Assembly (NCBI GenBank): GCA_018667205.1
Contig: JABIVN010000114.1
Location: 1-5,374, forward strand
DNA: 5,374 bases
Reading direction: 5' to 3'
DNA from: Gammaproteobacteria bacterium
GTDB taxonomy: Bacteria > Pseudomonadota > Gammaproteobacteria > Pseudomonadales > Azotimanducaceae
A program made the position numbers and the translations under genes. The notes under the pieces are model-generated. The model was given only the letters and a program-made list of their open reading frames with translations. It did not search any database and had not been told where the DNA came from. How positions within the stretch are numbered: position 1 is the stretch's first letter; each line of letters starts with the position of its first letter. Below, piece after piece: positions 1 through 5,374 of this stretch.

Positions 1-229
<229 letters not shown>

Positions 230-232
230 TAT

Positions 233-262
233 TTGCCGATTGGGTAGTTAATCAGCGACAAT
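233..262 (+). promoter_or_regulatory. weak candidate sigma-70 promoter upstream of yajC
   Basis: TTGCCG (233-238) and GACAAT (257-262) are separated by 18 nt, and each matches four of six consensus bases. It lies in the 87-nt gap between tgt and yajC and could give the sec genes transcription independent of tgt. The match is poor, and read-through from tgt is equally plausible. Confidence 0.2.
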
Positions 263-293
263 AGCGCGCTTTAACATTGCCACTCAAATCTGA

Positions 294-308
294 CCCCGTT
301 AGGGGGGG
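294..308 (+). promoter_or_regulatory. yajC ribosome binding site inside a short CCCC/GGGG hairpin
   Basis: A purine run AGGGGGGG (301-308) ends 8 nt before the yajC ATG and is the only Shine-Dalgarno-like sequence there. Just upstream, CCCC (294-297) can pair with GGGG (302-305) across a GTTA loop, which would bury part of this site. The sequence is directly visible; any regulatory effect is inference. Confidence 0.5.
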
Positions 309-316
309 CTGTTTAT

Positions 317-649
317 ATGATTGATTTTCTTATTCCGAACGCTATGGCTGCGGATAGCGGGGCTTCTGGCCCTATCCCTGGTCTGGACATTTTTATTATT
401 GTTGCTTTTGCGCTGGTTTTTTACCTCATCGTCTGGCGTCCCCAGAGTAAACGAGCCAAAGAACACAGAGAACTCGTCTCTGATCTTGCGAAAGGCGATG
501 AAATCATCACCAATGGCGGCCTTGTCGGTCGAATTACCAAGGTCGAAGAACAGTTTGTTATTTTTGAGGCCGCGGACAAGGTTGAATTGCGGCTCCAGAA
601 AAGTGCTGTGGCGCAAGCGTTGCCAAAGGGTACGATCAAAAATATTTAA
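317..649 (+). CDS. yajC: Sec translocon accessory protein YajC
   Basis: This 110-residue protein has exactly the length of E. coli YajC. YajC is a small single-span inner-membrane protein that associates with SecD and SecF and, through them, with SecYEG. A short N-terminal segment is followed by one hydrophobic span at about residues 22-40 (GLDIFIIVAFALVFYLIVW). The family signature RPQ.KR.KEH comes right after it (41-50), and the cytoplasmic domain has the conserved KGDEIITNGGLVGRITKV stretch (59-76). The ATG at 317 is preceded by a G-rich ribosome site and gives the expected N-terminus (MIDFLIPNAMAA, compare MSFFISDAVAA in E. coli). It is the first gene of the yajC-secD-secF cluster, 36 nt before secD. 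The family is non-essential and its exact biochemical role is not settled. Confidence 0.96.
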   Translation: MIDFLIPNAMAADSGASGPIPGLDIFIIVAFALVFYLIVWRPQSKRAKEHRELVSDLAKGDEIITNGGLVGRITKVEEQFVIFEAADKVELRLQKSAVAQALPKGTIKNI

Positions 650-685
650 CGGGATCCGCGAAGACACTAATAATGGCGCACTATT

Positions 686-2539
686 TTGATTAATCGATAT
701 CCTCTGTGGAAGAACCTCCTGGTGCTCGTTGTATTCAGTTTGGGTGTTGTTTACGCCCTGCCGAACATCTACCCACCCGACTTTGCTGTACAGATCTCGA
801 CGGAAAGCGCCGACGGTACTTTCACGGAACGCGCGCTGAATGCGGCGACCTCGCGTCTAGAGAAAGACTCAGTTGAGTATTTTGGTGCCGAGATGCAGGA
901 AAATGGTGGCTTAATTCGCTTTCCTAACGACGAGTCTCAGCTTCGAGCCCGCGATCTTATTCAGTTGGCATTGCATGATCTACCCGACGAATATGTGGTC
1001 GCGCTGAACTCTGCGCCGACAACACCCCAGTGGCTGGTGGATATTGGCGGAGAGCCCATGAAATATGGGCTGGACCTGCGAGGCGGCGTTCATTTTCTGA
1101 TGGAGGTCGATACAGAGTCCGCCGTTGGTGAACGTATAGAAGGACTCGAACAGGATATTAAACGAACATTTCGTGAGAAAGATGATCGCATTAGGTACAC
1201 CGGTTTTACTTCACCGGTCACGGGTGCGTTGCGAATAGCCTTCCCTGACGAAGAAACACGTGATCGCGGCGAACGCAAACTTAAAGATCGATACCCCCAG
1301 TACATAATATTAGCAAGCAAGTCAGCGCCAGAGCTGACATTGACTGTGGACGATGCCTCTATCCGCGAAATGGAAGACTTTGCCGTTCAGCAGAACCTGC
1401 AAGCGATACGTAACAGGGTAAACGAATTGGGTGTTGCAGAACCGCTTGTTCAGCGAATGGGTCGCGACCGGATTGTGGTAGATCTGCCCGGTGTCCAGGA
1501 CACTGCCCGGGCTAAGAATATATTGGGCAAAGTTGCCACGTTGGAATTCAGGATGGAAGCCTTGCCAGACGCGACGCGTTCATCCACGCAGAAATTTGAT
1601 TATGAAGGTTATTCTGCCGATATCGAGAAGGATGTCATCCTGCGAGGTGACAGAGTGCTTGACGCAAATGTTGGATTCGATCCAGATTCCGGCATGCCTC
1701 AGGTCAATATTCGGCTTGACGGGGATGGTGGGGAGTTAATGCATCGTTCTACCCGACATAGCGTTGGCCGCCGCATGGCCGTGATCTTTATCGAAACAAA
1801 GACCCGTGACCGTAAAGTCATCGAAGATGGCGTAGAAGTGTTAAAACCGGAGCCCTATGTCGTGCGCAGGGTCGTCAGTCTGGCAACGGTTCAGTCTGCG
1901 CTTGGTGTTAACTTCAGAATTACGGGTCTGCAAGCCGGGGAAGCGCGCGAACTGTCGCTCCTGTTGCGTGCAGGGGCGCTGGCAGCTGACATGTTTATTG
2001 CAGAAGAGCGCACAGTCGGTGCAAGCCTGGGTGCAGAGAATATTAAACTCGGCGCTTTTTCAGTTTCAGTTGGCCTTGGTTTCGTGGTGATCTTCATGTT
2101 GTTGTACTACAAGGTTTTCGGGCTGGCGGCGAATGTTGCGCTGACTGCCAATCTGGTCTTGCTGGTAGCAGTGATGTCCAGTTTGTCGGCAACGCTTACG
2201 CTACCTGGTATCGCCGGCATAGTGCTGACCGTGGGCATGGCGGTCGATGCGAACGTATTGATTTTTTCAAGGATCAAGGAAGAACTTAAGAAAGGGATGC
2301 CGCCGCAGCAGGCAATCAACGCGGGGTTTGAGCGAGCTTTTGTGACAATTCTTGATGCTAACCTGACCACGCTCATCGTTGCGGTGATTCTGTACAGCAT
2401 CGGTACTGGACCCGTTAAAGGATTTGCGGTCACCCTGTCTATCGGTATTTTGACGTCAATGTTTACAGCTATTATGGGTACGCGGGCAATCGTTAACCTC
2501 ATGTATGGCGGTCGTAAGGTAGAGAGGCTGGCAATCTAA
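686..2539 (+). CDS. secD: Protein translocase subunit SecD
   Basis: The protein has 617 residues, against 615 in E. coli. With SecF it forms a proton-driven RND-type motor that pulls exported proteins out of SecYEG on the periplasmic side. The first membrane span is at about residues 9-28. A large periplasmic P1 region follows, with the conserved GLDLRGGVHFLMEVD (128-142) and QAIRNRVNELGVAEPLVQR (239-257). Five more spans lie within about 455-605. The fourth span carries GMAVDANVLIF with Asp521, equivalent to E. coli Asp519, which is needed for proton coupling. The start is TTG at 686: an in-frame stop lies at 671-673, no ATG or GTG lies between, and it yields MINRYPLWKN, matching MLNRYPLWKY of E. 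coli. There is no clear Shine-Dalgarno sequence before it, so coupling to upstream translation is possible. Its stop overlaps the secF start. Confidence 0.97.
   Translation: MINRYPLWKNLLVLVVFSLGVVYALPNIYPPDFAVQISTESADGTFTERALNAATSRLEKDSVEYFGAEMQENGGLIRFPNDESQLRARDLIQLALHDLPDEYVVALNSAPTTPQWLVDIGGEPMKYGLDLRGGVHFLMEVDTESAVGERIEGLEQDIKRTFREKDDRIRYTGFTSPVTGALRIAFPDEETRDRGERKLKDRYPQYIILASKSAPELTLTVDDASIREMEDFAVQQNLQAIRNRVNELGVAEPLVQRMGRDRIVVDLPGVQDTARAKNILGKVATLEFRMEALPDATRSSTQKFDYEGYSADIEKDVILRGDRVLDANVGFDPDSGMPQVNIRLDGDGGELMHRSTRHSVGRRMAVIFIETKTRDRKVIEDGVEVLKPEPYVVRRVVSLATVQSALGVNFRITGLQAGEARELSLLLRAGALAADMFIAEERTVGASLGAENIKLGAFSVSVGLGFVVIFMLLYYKVFGLAANVALTANLVLLVAVMSSLSATLTLPGIAGIVLTVGMAVDANVLIFSRIKEELKKGMPPQQAINAGFERAFVTILDANLTTLIVAVILYSIGTGPVKGFAVTLSIGILTSMFTAIMGTRAIVNLMYGGRKVERLAI
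2521..2527 (+). promoter_or_regulatory. secF ribosome binding site within secD
   Basis: AGAGAGG lies in the last codons of secD, 11 nt before the secF ATG. The spacing is slightly long. Together with the one-base stop/start overlap (TAATG at 2537-2541), it suggests that secF translation is coupled to secD. Confidence 0.45.
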
Positions 2540-3480
2540 TGGATACTAAGTTTGATTTCATGGGTTACCGCAAGATTGCGGCCGGTGTTTCTATTGTGCT
2601 GGTGTTGTTATCTATTGCCTCACTGACCTTTAACCAGGTTGAATGGGGTCTCGATTTTACCGGTGGCTCGCTGGTTGAAGTGGCGTATGAAAACCCTGTC
2701 GATCCTGAAGCGATTCGCGGCCACTTAACTGAAGCGGGATACACGGGGCATGTGGTTCAGTATTTTGGCTCCGACCGCGATATTCTTGTCAGGATTCCAC
2801 CACAGAAGAATCTGGATTCGAAAGAAAACGCCCGCCTTGGTGACAGAGTTTTGGCATCGCTAAAGCAATCCAGCGGTCAGAATATTGAGCTTCGGCGTTC
2901 AGAGTTTGTTGGTCCGGCGGTCGGTGAGGAACTCACCAACCAAGGCGGCATCGGTTTGATGACGGCGCTTGGTGTCGTCCTGCTTTATGTGGCTTTTCGT
3001 TTCCAGTTGAAATTTGCTGTTGGGGCGGTGGTTGCGCTTTTCCATGACGTGATGATTACGCTTGGGGTTTTCTCGCTCGCTCGCTGGGACTTCGATTTGA
3101 CCGTGCTTGCGGCGCTGCTGGCGGTGATCGGTTACTCTCTGAATGACACGATTGTTGTGTCTGACCGTATACGGGAAAACTTTCGGATGATGCGGCGGAC
3201 CAAGCCGGTGGACGTGATCAATACGTCACTTAATCAGACACTCGGCCGTACATTGGTGACGTCGATAACAACACTGATCGTATTGGTCACGCTTCTGGTG
3301 TTGGGCGGTGAGCTTATTAGCGGCTTCGCGATAGGGCTAATTATCGGGGTGTTAGTGGGTACTTACTCCTCGATCTATGTTGCCAGTAACATGTTGATTG
3401 TGTTGGGTATTTCTCAAGAAGATCTGGCAATCCCCGAGAAAGAAGGTGCCGACGATCCGGATTTGATGACGGGGAATTAA
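2539..3480 (+). CDS. secF: Protein translocase subunit SecF
   Basis: SecF pairs with SecD to form the six-plus-six-span RND-like export motor; this copy has 313 residues, against 323 in E. coli. The first span is at about residues 11-30, followed by the small periplasmic P4 domain with the conserved WGLDFTGGSLVEV (36-48) and ELRRSEFVGPAVGEEL (117-132). Five spans follow between about 134 and 290. The fourth span and loop hold GYSLNDTIVVSDRIREN (198-214). Asp203 there corresponds to E. coli Asp213, an intramembrane residue of the proton path. The late motif GTYSSIYVAS (274-283) is also typical. The ATG at 2539 shares its A with the secD stop codon, giving near-stoichiometric expression. The C-terminus is short, acidic and ends in MTGN. 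The stop is 4 nt from the end of convergent suhB. Confidence 0.97.
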   Translation: MDTKFDFMGYRKIAAGVSIVLVLLSIASLTFNQVEWGLDFTGGSLVEVAYENPVDPEAIRGHLTEAGYTGHVVQYFGSDRDILVRIPPQKNLDSKENARLGDRVLASLKQSSGQNIELRRSEFVGPAVGEELTNQGGIGLMTALGVVLLYVAFRFQLKFAVGAVVALFHDVMITLGVFSLARWDFDLTVLAALLAVIGYSLNDTIVVSDRIRENFRMMRRTKPVDVINTSLNQTLGRTLVTSITTLIVLVTLLVLGGELISGFAIGLIIGVLVGTYSSIYVASNMLIVLGISQEDLAIPEKEGADDPDLMTGN

Positions 3481-3484
3481 GCCC

Positions 3485-4267
3485 TTAAAGAAGCTTTCGA
3501 ACGACTGAGCTGAGTTGTTTAAAACACTTAGGTGAGCCGGCAACGACATTGCCGGTTTTCATAAAGCTGGCACCCCCTTCGAAATCTCCAACCAGTCCGC
3601 CTGCTTCAGTAACCAGCAGCACGCCGGCGGCCATATTCCAGCGTTCCAATCCCCTTAAATAAAGTCCATCCAGACGGCCCGCGGCAATGTAAGCCAGGTC
3701 GAGTGCAGCACTTCCTGATTGCCGAGTAAAACTTTTTGACTCAAGGAGTTGTTGTTGGATCGCGGTTTCACCTGCCAGATGCAAATGCCGGTCACGACCA
3801 CCGGTTGCGATCAGCGCGCCATCAAAGTTTTCGAGCGAGCTGACTCTGATACGTTTTCCATTAAGGGTAGCTCCCTGGCCGCGGCTGGCAACAAACTCTT
3901 CCTGACGGATAGGGTCTACCACGACGGCATGTTCGACCTTACCCTTATGCAGGCAAGCGATAGAGACGCAGAAATGGGGTAATTGCCGGGTAAAGTTCAT
4001 CGTGCCATCGAGTGGGTCGATGACCCATTCATACTCGGTAGTGTCTTCGGTTGATGAGCCGGACTCTTCCCCCGTGAATTTGTGGGCTGGAAATTTTTCG
4101 CGCAGGGTCTCTATGGCAATATATTCTGCCTCCCTGTCGATGTTGGTCACAAAGTTATTGTGGCCTTTAGTTGAGATGTCAATCAGGTCCGGACGGTCAA
4201 ATCCGCGTAAGATCTGCTGCCCCGCAAGTCGGGCTGCGCGAAGAGCAATGTTGGCCATTGGTTGCAT
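3485..4267 (-). CDS. suhB: SuhB, inositol monophosphatase family / Nus-complex factor, with altered metal-ligand motif
   Basis: The 260-residue protein is colinear with E. coli SuhB (267). SuhB dephosphorylates inositol-1-phosphate in vitro, and in E. coli it also joins NusA, NusB, NusE and NusG in antitermination and folding of rRNA transcripts. Three of the Mg ligands are visible: Glu67 in GEESG, and Asp84 and Asp87 in WVIDPLDGTMNF (81-92). QSGSAALDLAYIAAGRLDG (183-201) is also typical. The fourth ligand, Asp212 in E. coli (motif WD-x-A-A-G), is Asn211 here (RWNMAAG, codon AAT at 3637-3635), so phosphatase activity may be reduced. I chose the ATG at 4267 because MQPMANIALRAARLAG aligns end to end with MHPMLNIAVRAARKAG of E. 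coli. An in-frame ATG at 4300 would add 11 residues unlike the family. The gene is divergent from trmJ, as in E. coli and Pseudomonas, and convergent with secF. Confidence 0.95.
   Translation of the reverse strand: MQPMANIALRAARLAGQQILRGFDRPDLIDISTKGHNNFVTNIDREAEYIAIETLREKFPAHKFTGEESGSSTEDTTEYEWVIDPLDGTMNFTRQLPHFCVSIACLHKGKVEHAVVVDPIRQEEFVASRGQGATLNGKRIRVSSLENFDGALIATGGRDRHLHLAGETAIQQQLLESKSFTRQSGSAALDLAYIAAGRLDGLYLRGLERWNMAAGVLLVTEAGGLVGDFEGGASFMKTGNVVAGSPKCFKQLSSVVRKLL
3537..3559 (+). terminator. possible rho-independent terminator of the yajC-secD-secF transcript, inside suhB
   Basis: CCGGCAA (3537-3543) and TTGCCGG (3549-3555) form a 7-bp GC-rich stem with a 5-nt loop, followed by TTTT (3556-3559). 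It begins 57 nt past the secF stop, on the correct strand to end the sec transcript. The same bases encode the conserved TGNVVAG of SuhB on the other strand, and that coding sequence tends to produce such an inverted repeat by itself. The T-run is short. Confidence 0.4.
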
Positions 4268-4372
4268 GATGGATCCGAGCGAGTAAATGCGGGCGCGCAT
4301 TTTAACAGAAACCCTGTAATATTCACTGCCTTGTTGACACCCTCTTTTTTTGTTTTTGTAAGTATAACGTCT
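4268..4372. promoter_or_regulatory. divergent suhB/trmJ intergenic region
   Basis: This 105-nt region must supply promoters for suhB (leftward) and trmJ (rightward). It holds a T-rich tract (T7 at 4345-4351 and T5 at 4353-4357). On the minus strand I found no convincing -35/-10 pair for suhB. The suhB start has only a weak GGA ribosome site (complement of 4274-4276), 6 nt before the ATG. Confidence 0.5.
4334..4362 (+). promoter_or_regulatory. candidate trmJ promoter
   Basis: A perfect -35 box TTGACA (4334-4339) is followed after 17 nt by TGTAAG (4357-4362), which matches four of six -10 bases. A better -10 sequence, TATAAC (4363-4368), lies 23 nt from that -35 box, which is too far. Either placement puts the RNA start within a few bases of the trmJ ATG at 4373. 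Confidence 0.45.
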
Positions 4373-5143
4373 ATGACTTCAGCGAACTTGTTCCCCGGTG
4401 TAAAAGTAATCCTTGTTGAAACCAGCCATCCCGGAAATATTGGCGCGGCAGCTCGTGCGATGAAGAACATGGGGCTGACCGAACTTGTTTTGGTGAATCC
4501 CCTGGATTTTCCAAACATGCAGGCCGTGTTTCGTTCGGCCAGTGCGGGAGATGTTGTTCGTGACGCGCAGGTGGTTGGATCTGTCGAGGAAGCTATTGCA
4601 GACTGCCAACTGGTTATTGGCACCTCTGCAAGGGAGCGCAGGATACCCTGGCCGTTGCTGACTCCAAGAGAGTGTGGTGAAAAAGTCGTCACAGCATTTC
4701 GCGGTGAGCAAAAAGTAGGGCTGCTATTCGGGCGTGAGTCACGTGGCCTCAAAAACGAAGAGCTACAGCAATGCCAGTTCCATGTGAACATTCCCACGGG
4801 CGAAGCCTATAGCTCGCTCAATCTTGCGATGGCAGTGCAGGTTATTTGCTACGAGGTGCTGCAGGCAAAACTCGCTGACAGCCACGATGCCGGGAACGCC
4901 AAGCAACAATGGGACCTACCCTTTGCAGACTCTGCCGCGGTAGAGTATTTCTATGATCACCTTGAGACCACCTTGATTCAGGTTGGTTTTCACGATCCCG
5001 ATAACCCCCGTCAGCTGATGACGCGTCTTAGACGTCTCTTTAATAGGGTCCGGATCGATAGTATGGAAATTAACATCCTTAGAGGGTTTCTTACTGCAAT
5101 CAACAGATTGGGAAAACCCGGCGAGCCGCATGAAAAAGGCTAG
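4373..5143 (+). CDS. trmJ: tRNA (cytidine/uridine-32-2'-O)-methyltransferase TrmJ
   Basis: TrmJ uses S-adenosylmethionine to methylate the 2'-OH of nucleotide 32 in the anticodon loop of several tRNAs. The protein has 256 residues from this start (E. coli 246) and shows the SPOUT-fold motifs in order. Motif 1 is VETSHPGNIGAAARAMKNMG (15-34), motif 2 is LLFGRESRGLKNEE (117-130), and motif 3, which closes the cofactor knot, is YSSLNLAMAVQVICYE (146-161). The C-terminal part contains FYDHLETTLIQVGF (193-206) and the conserved RLRRLFNR and INILRG segments. The ATG at 4373 was chosen because the longer frame from 4262 would enter the suhB gene and add 37 unrelated residues. A TTG at 4388 is a real rival: it gives MFPGVKVILVETSH, the same length to ETSH as in E. 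coli. Neither has a clear ribosome site. iscR follows, as in E. coli. Confidence 0.94.
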   Translation: MTSANLFPGVKVILVETSHPGNIGAAARAMKNMGLTELVLVNPLDFPNMQAVFRSASAGDVVRDAQVVGSVEEAIADCQLVIGTSARERRIPWPLLTPRECGEKVVTAFRGEQKVGLLFGRESRGLKNEELQQCQFHVNIPTGEAYSSLNLAMAVQVICYEVLQAKLADSHDAGNAKQQWDLPFADSAAVEYFYDHLETTLIQVGFHDPDNPRQLMTRLRRLFNRVRIDSMEINILRGFLTAINRLGKPGEPHEKG

Positions 5144-5200
5144 GTCAGCCTGATCTAAGCGGTCTCGTTAGCCGTAAAAGAAACTGTAAGCATGCCTGTA

Positions 5201-5225
5201 GTACCCCACTAAATTGGTCGGGTAT
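5201..5225 (+). promoter_or_regulatory. IscR Type 1 binding site, upstream copy
   Basis: The 25-bp site begins GTACCCCACT and ends GGTCGGGTAT. It matches the E. coli Type 1 IscR consensus (ATASYYGACT, five A/T-rich bases, AGTCRRSTAT) at 22 of 25 positions; the mismatches are at positions 1, 7 and 16. It directly abuts the second site. [2Fe-2S]-IscR binds such sites. Confidence 0.8.
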
Positions 5226-5250
5226 ATAGTTGACCAATTTAGTCGGGTAT
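5226..5250 (+). promoter_or_regulatory. IscR Type 1 binding site overlapping the iscR -35 box
   Basis: The 25-bp site begins ATAGTTGACC and ends AGTCGGGTAT. It matches the Type 1 consensus at 24 of 25 positions (only C for T at position 10). It contains the -35 box and most of the promoter spacer, so bound [2Fe-2S]-IscR should block RNA polymerase, as in the known IscR self-repression circuit. Confidence 0.88.
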
Positions 5251-5258
5251 TGCATAAT
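5230..5258 (+). promoter_or_regulatory. iscR (isc operon) promoter
   Basis: TTGACC (5230-5235) and CATAAT (5253-5258) are separated by an ideal 17 nt, and each matches five of six sigma-70 consensus bases. The predicted start near 5263-5265 leaves a leader of about 93-95 nt before the iscR ATG. The overlap with an IscR site supports the assignment. Confidence 0.8.
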
Positions 5259-5344
5259 CTTAGGCTTTGGCGGGAGTGCTTTTAAGGCCCGTGGAATAGC
5301 GAAATAGCGCGCGCAGCAGTGACTGAAAGGGGTTGCGGCGATAT

Positions 5345-5350
5345 AGAGGA
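5345..5350 (+). promoter_or_regulatory. iscR ribosome binding site
   Basis: AGAGGA ends 7 nt before the ATG at 5358, a strong and well-spaced Shine-Dalgarno sequence. It fixes the start of the truncated gene at the window edge. Confidence 0.8.
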
Positions 5351-5357
5351 AGCATAG

Positions 5358-5374
5358 ATGAGACTCACAGCAAA
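5358..5374 (+). CDS. iscR: Fe-S cluster assembly regulator IscR, N-terminal fragment
   Basis: Only the first 17 bases are in the window, reading MRLTA and then the two bases AA of the next codon. This fits the start of IscR (MRLTSKGRYAV in E. coli). IscR is an Rrf2-family repressor that carries a [2Fe-2S] cluster and adjusts expression of the isc Fe-S assembly genes, including its own. The assignment rests less on the five residues than on the strong ribosome site, two Type 1 IscR operators over the promoter, and the conserved position after trmJ. The iscS-iscU-iscA genes would be expected to the right, outside the window. Confidence 0.87.

Noticed and set aside
2107..2502. A 131-codon minus-strand open frame opposite secD
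   Set aside because: It mirrors the SecD membrane spans and has no independent start signals or recognisable domain.
4268..4300. A longer SuhB starting at the minus-strand ATG at 4300
   Set aside because: The extra 11 residues (MRARIYSLGSI) precede a complete family N-terminus at 4267.
4262..4372. An N-terminal extension of TrmJ by 37 residues, from an ATG at 4262
   Set aside because: It would overlap the start of divergent suhB, covers the likely trmJ promoter, and adds residues absent from the family.
4183..4797. A 204-codon minus-strand open frame opposite trmJ
   Set aside because: It is antisense to the conserved SPOUT motifs of TrmJ and runs into the suhB coding region; its translation resembles no family I know.
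5208..5243. The perfect 12-bp inverted repeat as a trmJ terminator
   Set aside because: No T-run follows it, and the symmetry is explained by two abutting IscR operators of related sequence.
5263..5289. A stem in the iscR leader (GGCTTT with AAGGCC) as a riboswitch or attenuator
   Set aside because: It has only six pairs including a wobble, a 15-nt loop, a competing pairing CGGG/CCCG nearby and no T-run.

Overview
The window is an ordinary chromosomal housekeeping segment of a gammaproteobacterium with mid-range GC. The products resemble those of E. coli and Pseudomonas. The order tgt-yajC-secD-secF, then convergent suhB, then divergent trmJ and iscR, is the one I recall from Pseudomonas and related non-enteric gammaproteobacteria. 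In E. coli the same genes sit in two separate blocks. No cysE lies between trmJ and iscR here. I cannot place the genus.

Positions 1-229 hold the 3' end of tgt (queuosine tRNA modification). After an 87-nt gap come yajC (317-649), secD (686-2539, TTG start) and secF (2539-3480, overlapping the secD stop by one base). These encode the SecDF-YajC inner-membrane complex, which uses the proton gradient to finish Sec-dependent export. suhB (3485-4267, minus strand) meets secF tail to tail with only 4 nt between the stops. A hairpin plus T-run inside the 3' end of suhB may terminate the sec transcript. suhB and trmJ (4373-5143) diverge from a 105-nt region. The last 231 nt hold the iscR control region and the first 17 nt of iscR.

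The best-supported regulatory element is the iscR promoter, TTGACC-17 nt-CATAAT. It is covered by two abutting 25-bp sites that match the Type 1 site of the Fe-S repressor IscR. The oddest protein feature is in SuhB: the conserved Asp of the C-terminal WD-x-A-A-G metal-binding motif is Asn, while the other metal ligands are intact. SuhB also acts in rRNA antitermination, so this could mark a protein kept for its non-enzymatic role.

I found no mobile element, CRISPR array, tRNA or rRNA gene, and no sign of an undescribed multigene system.
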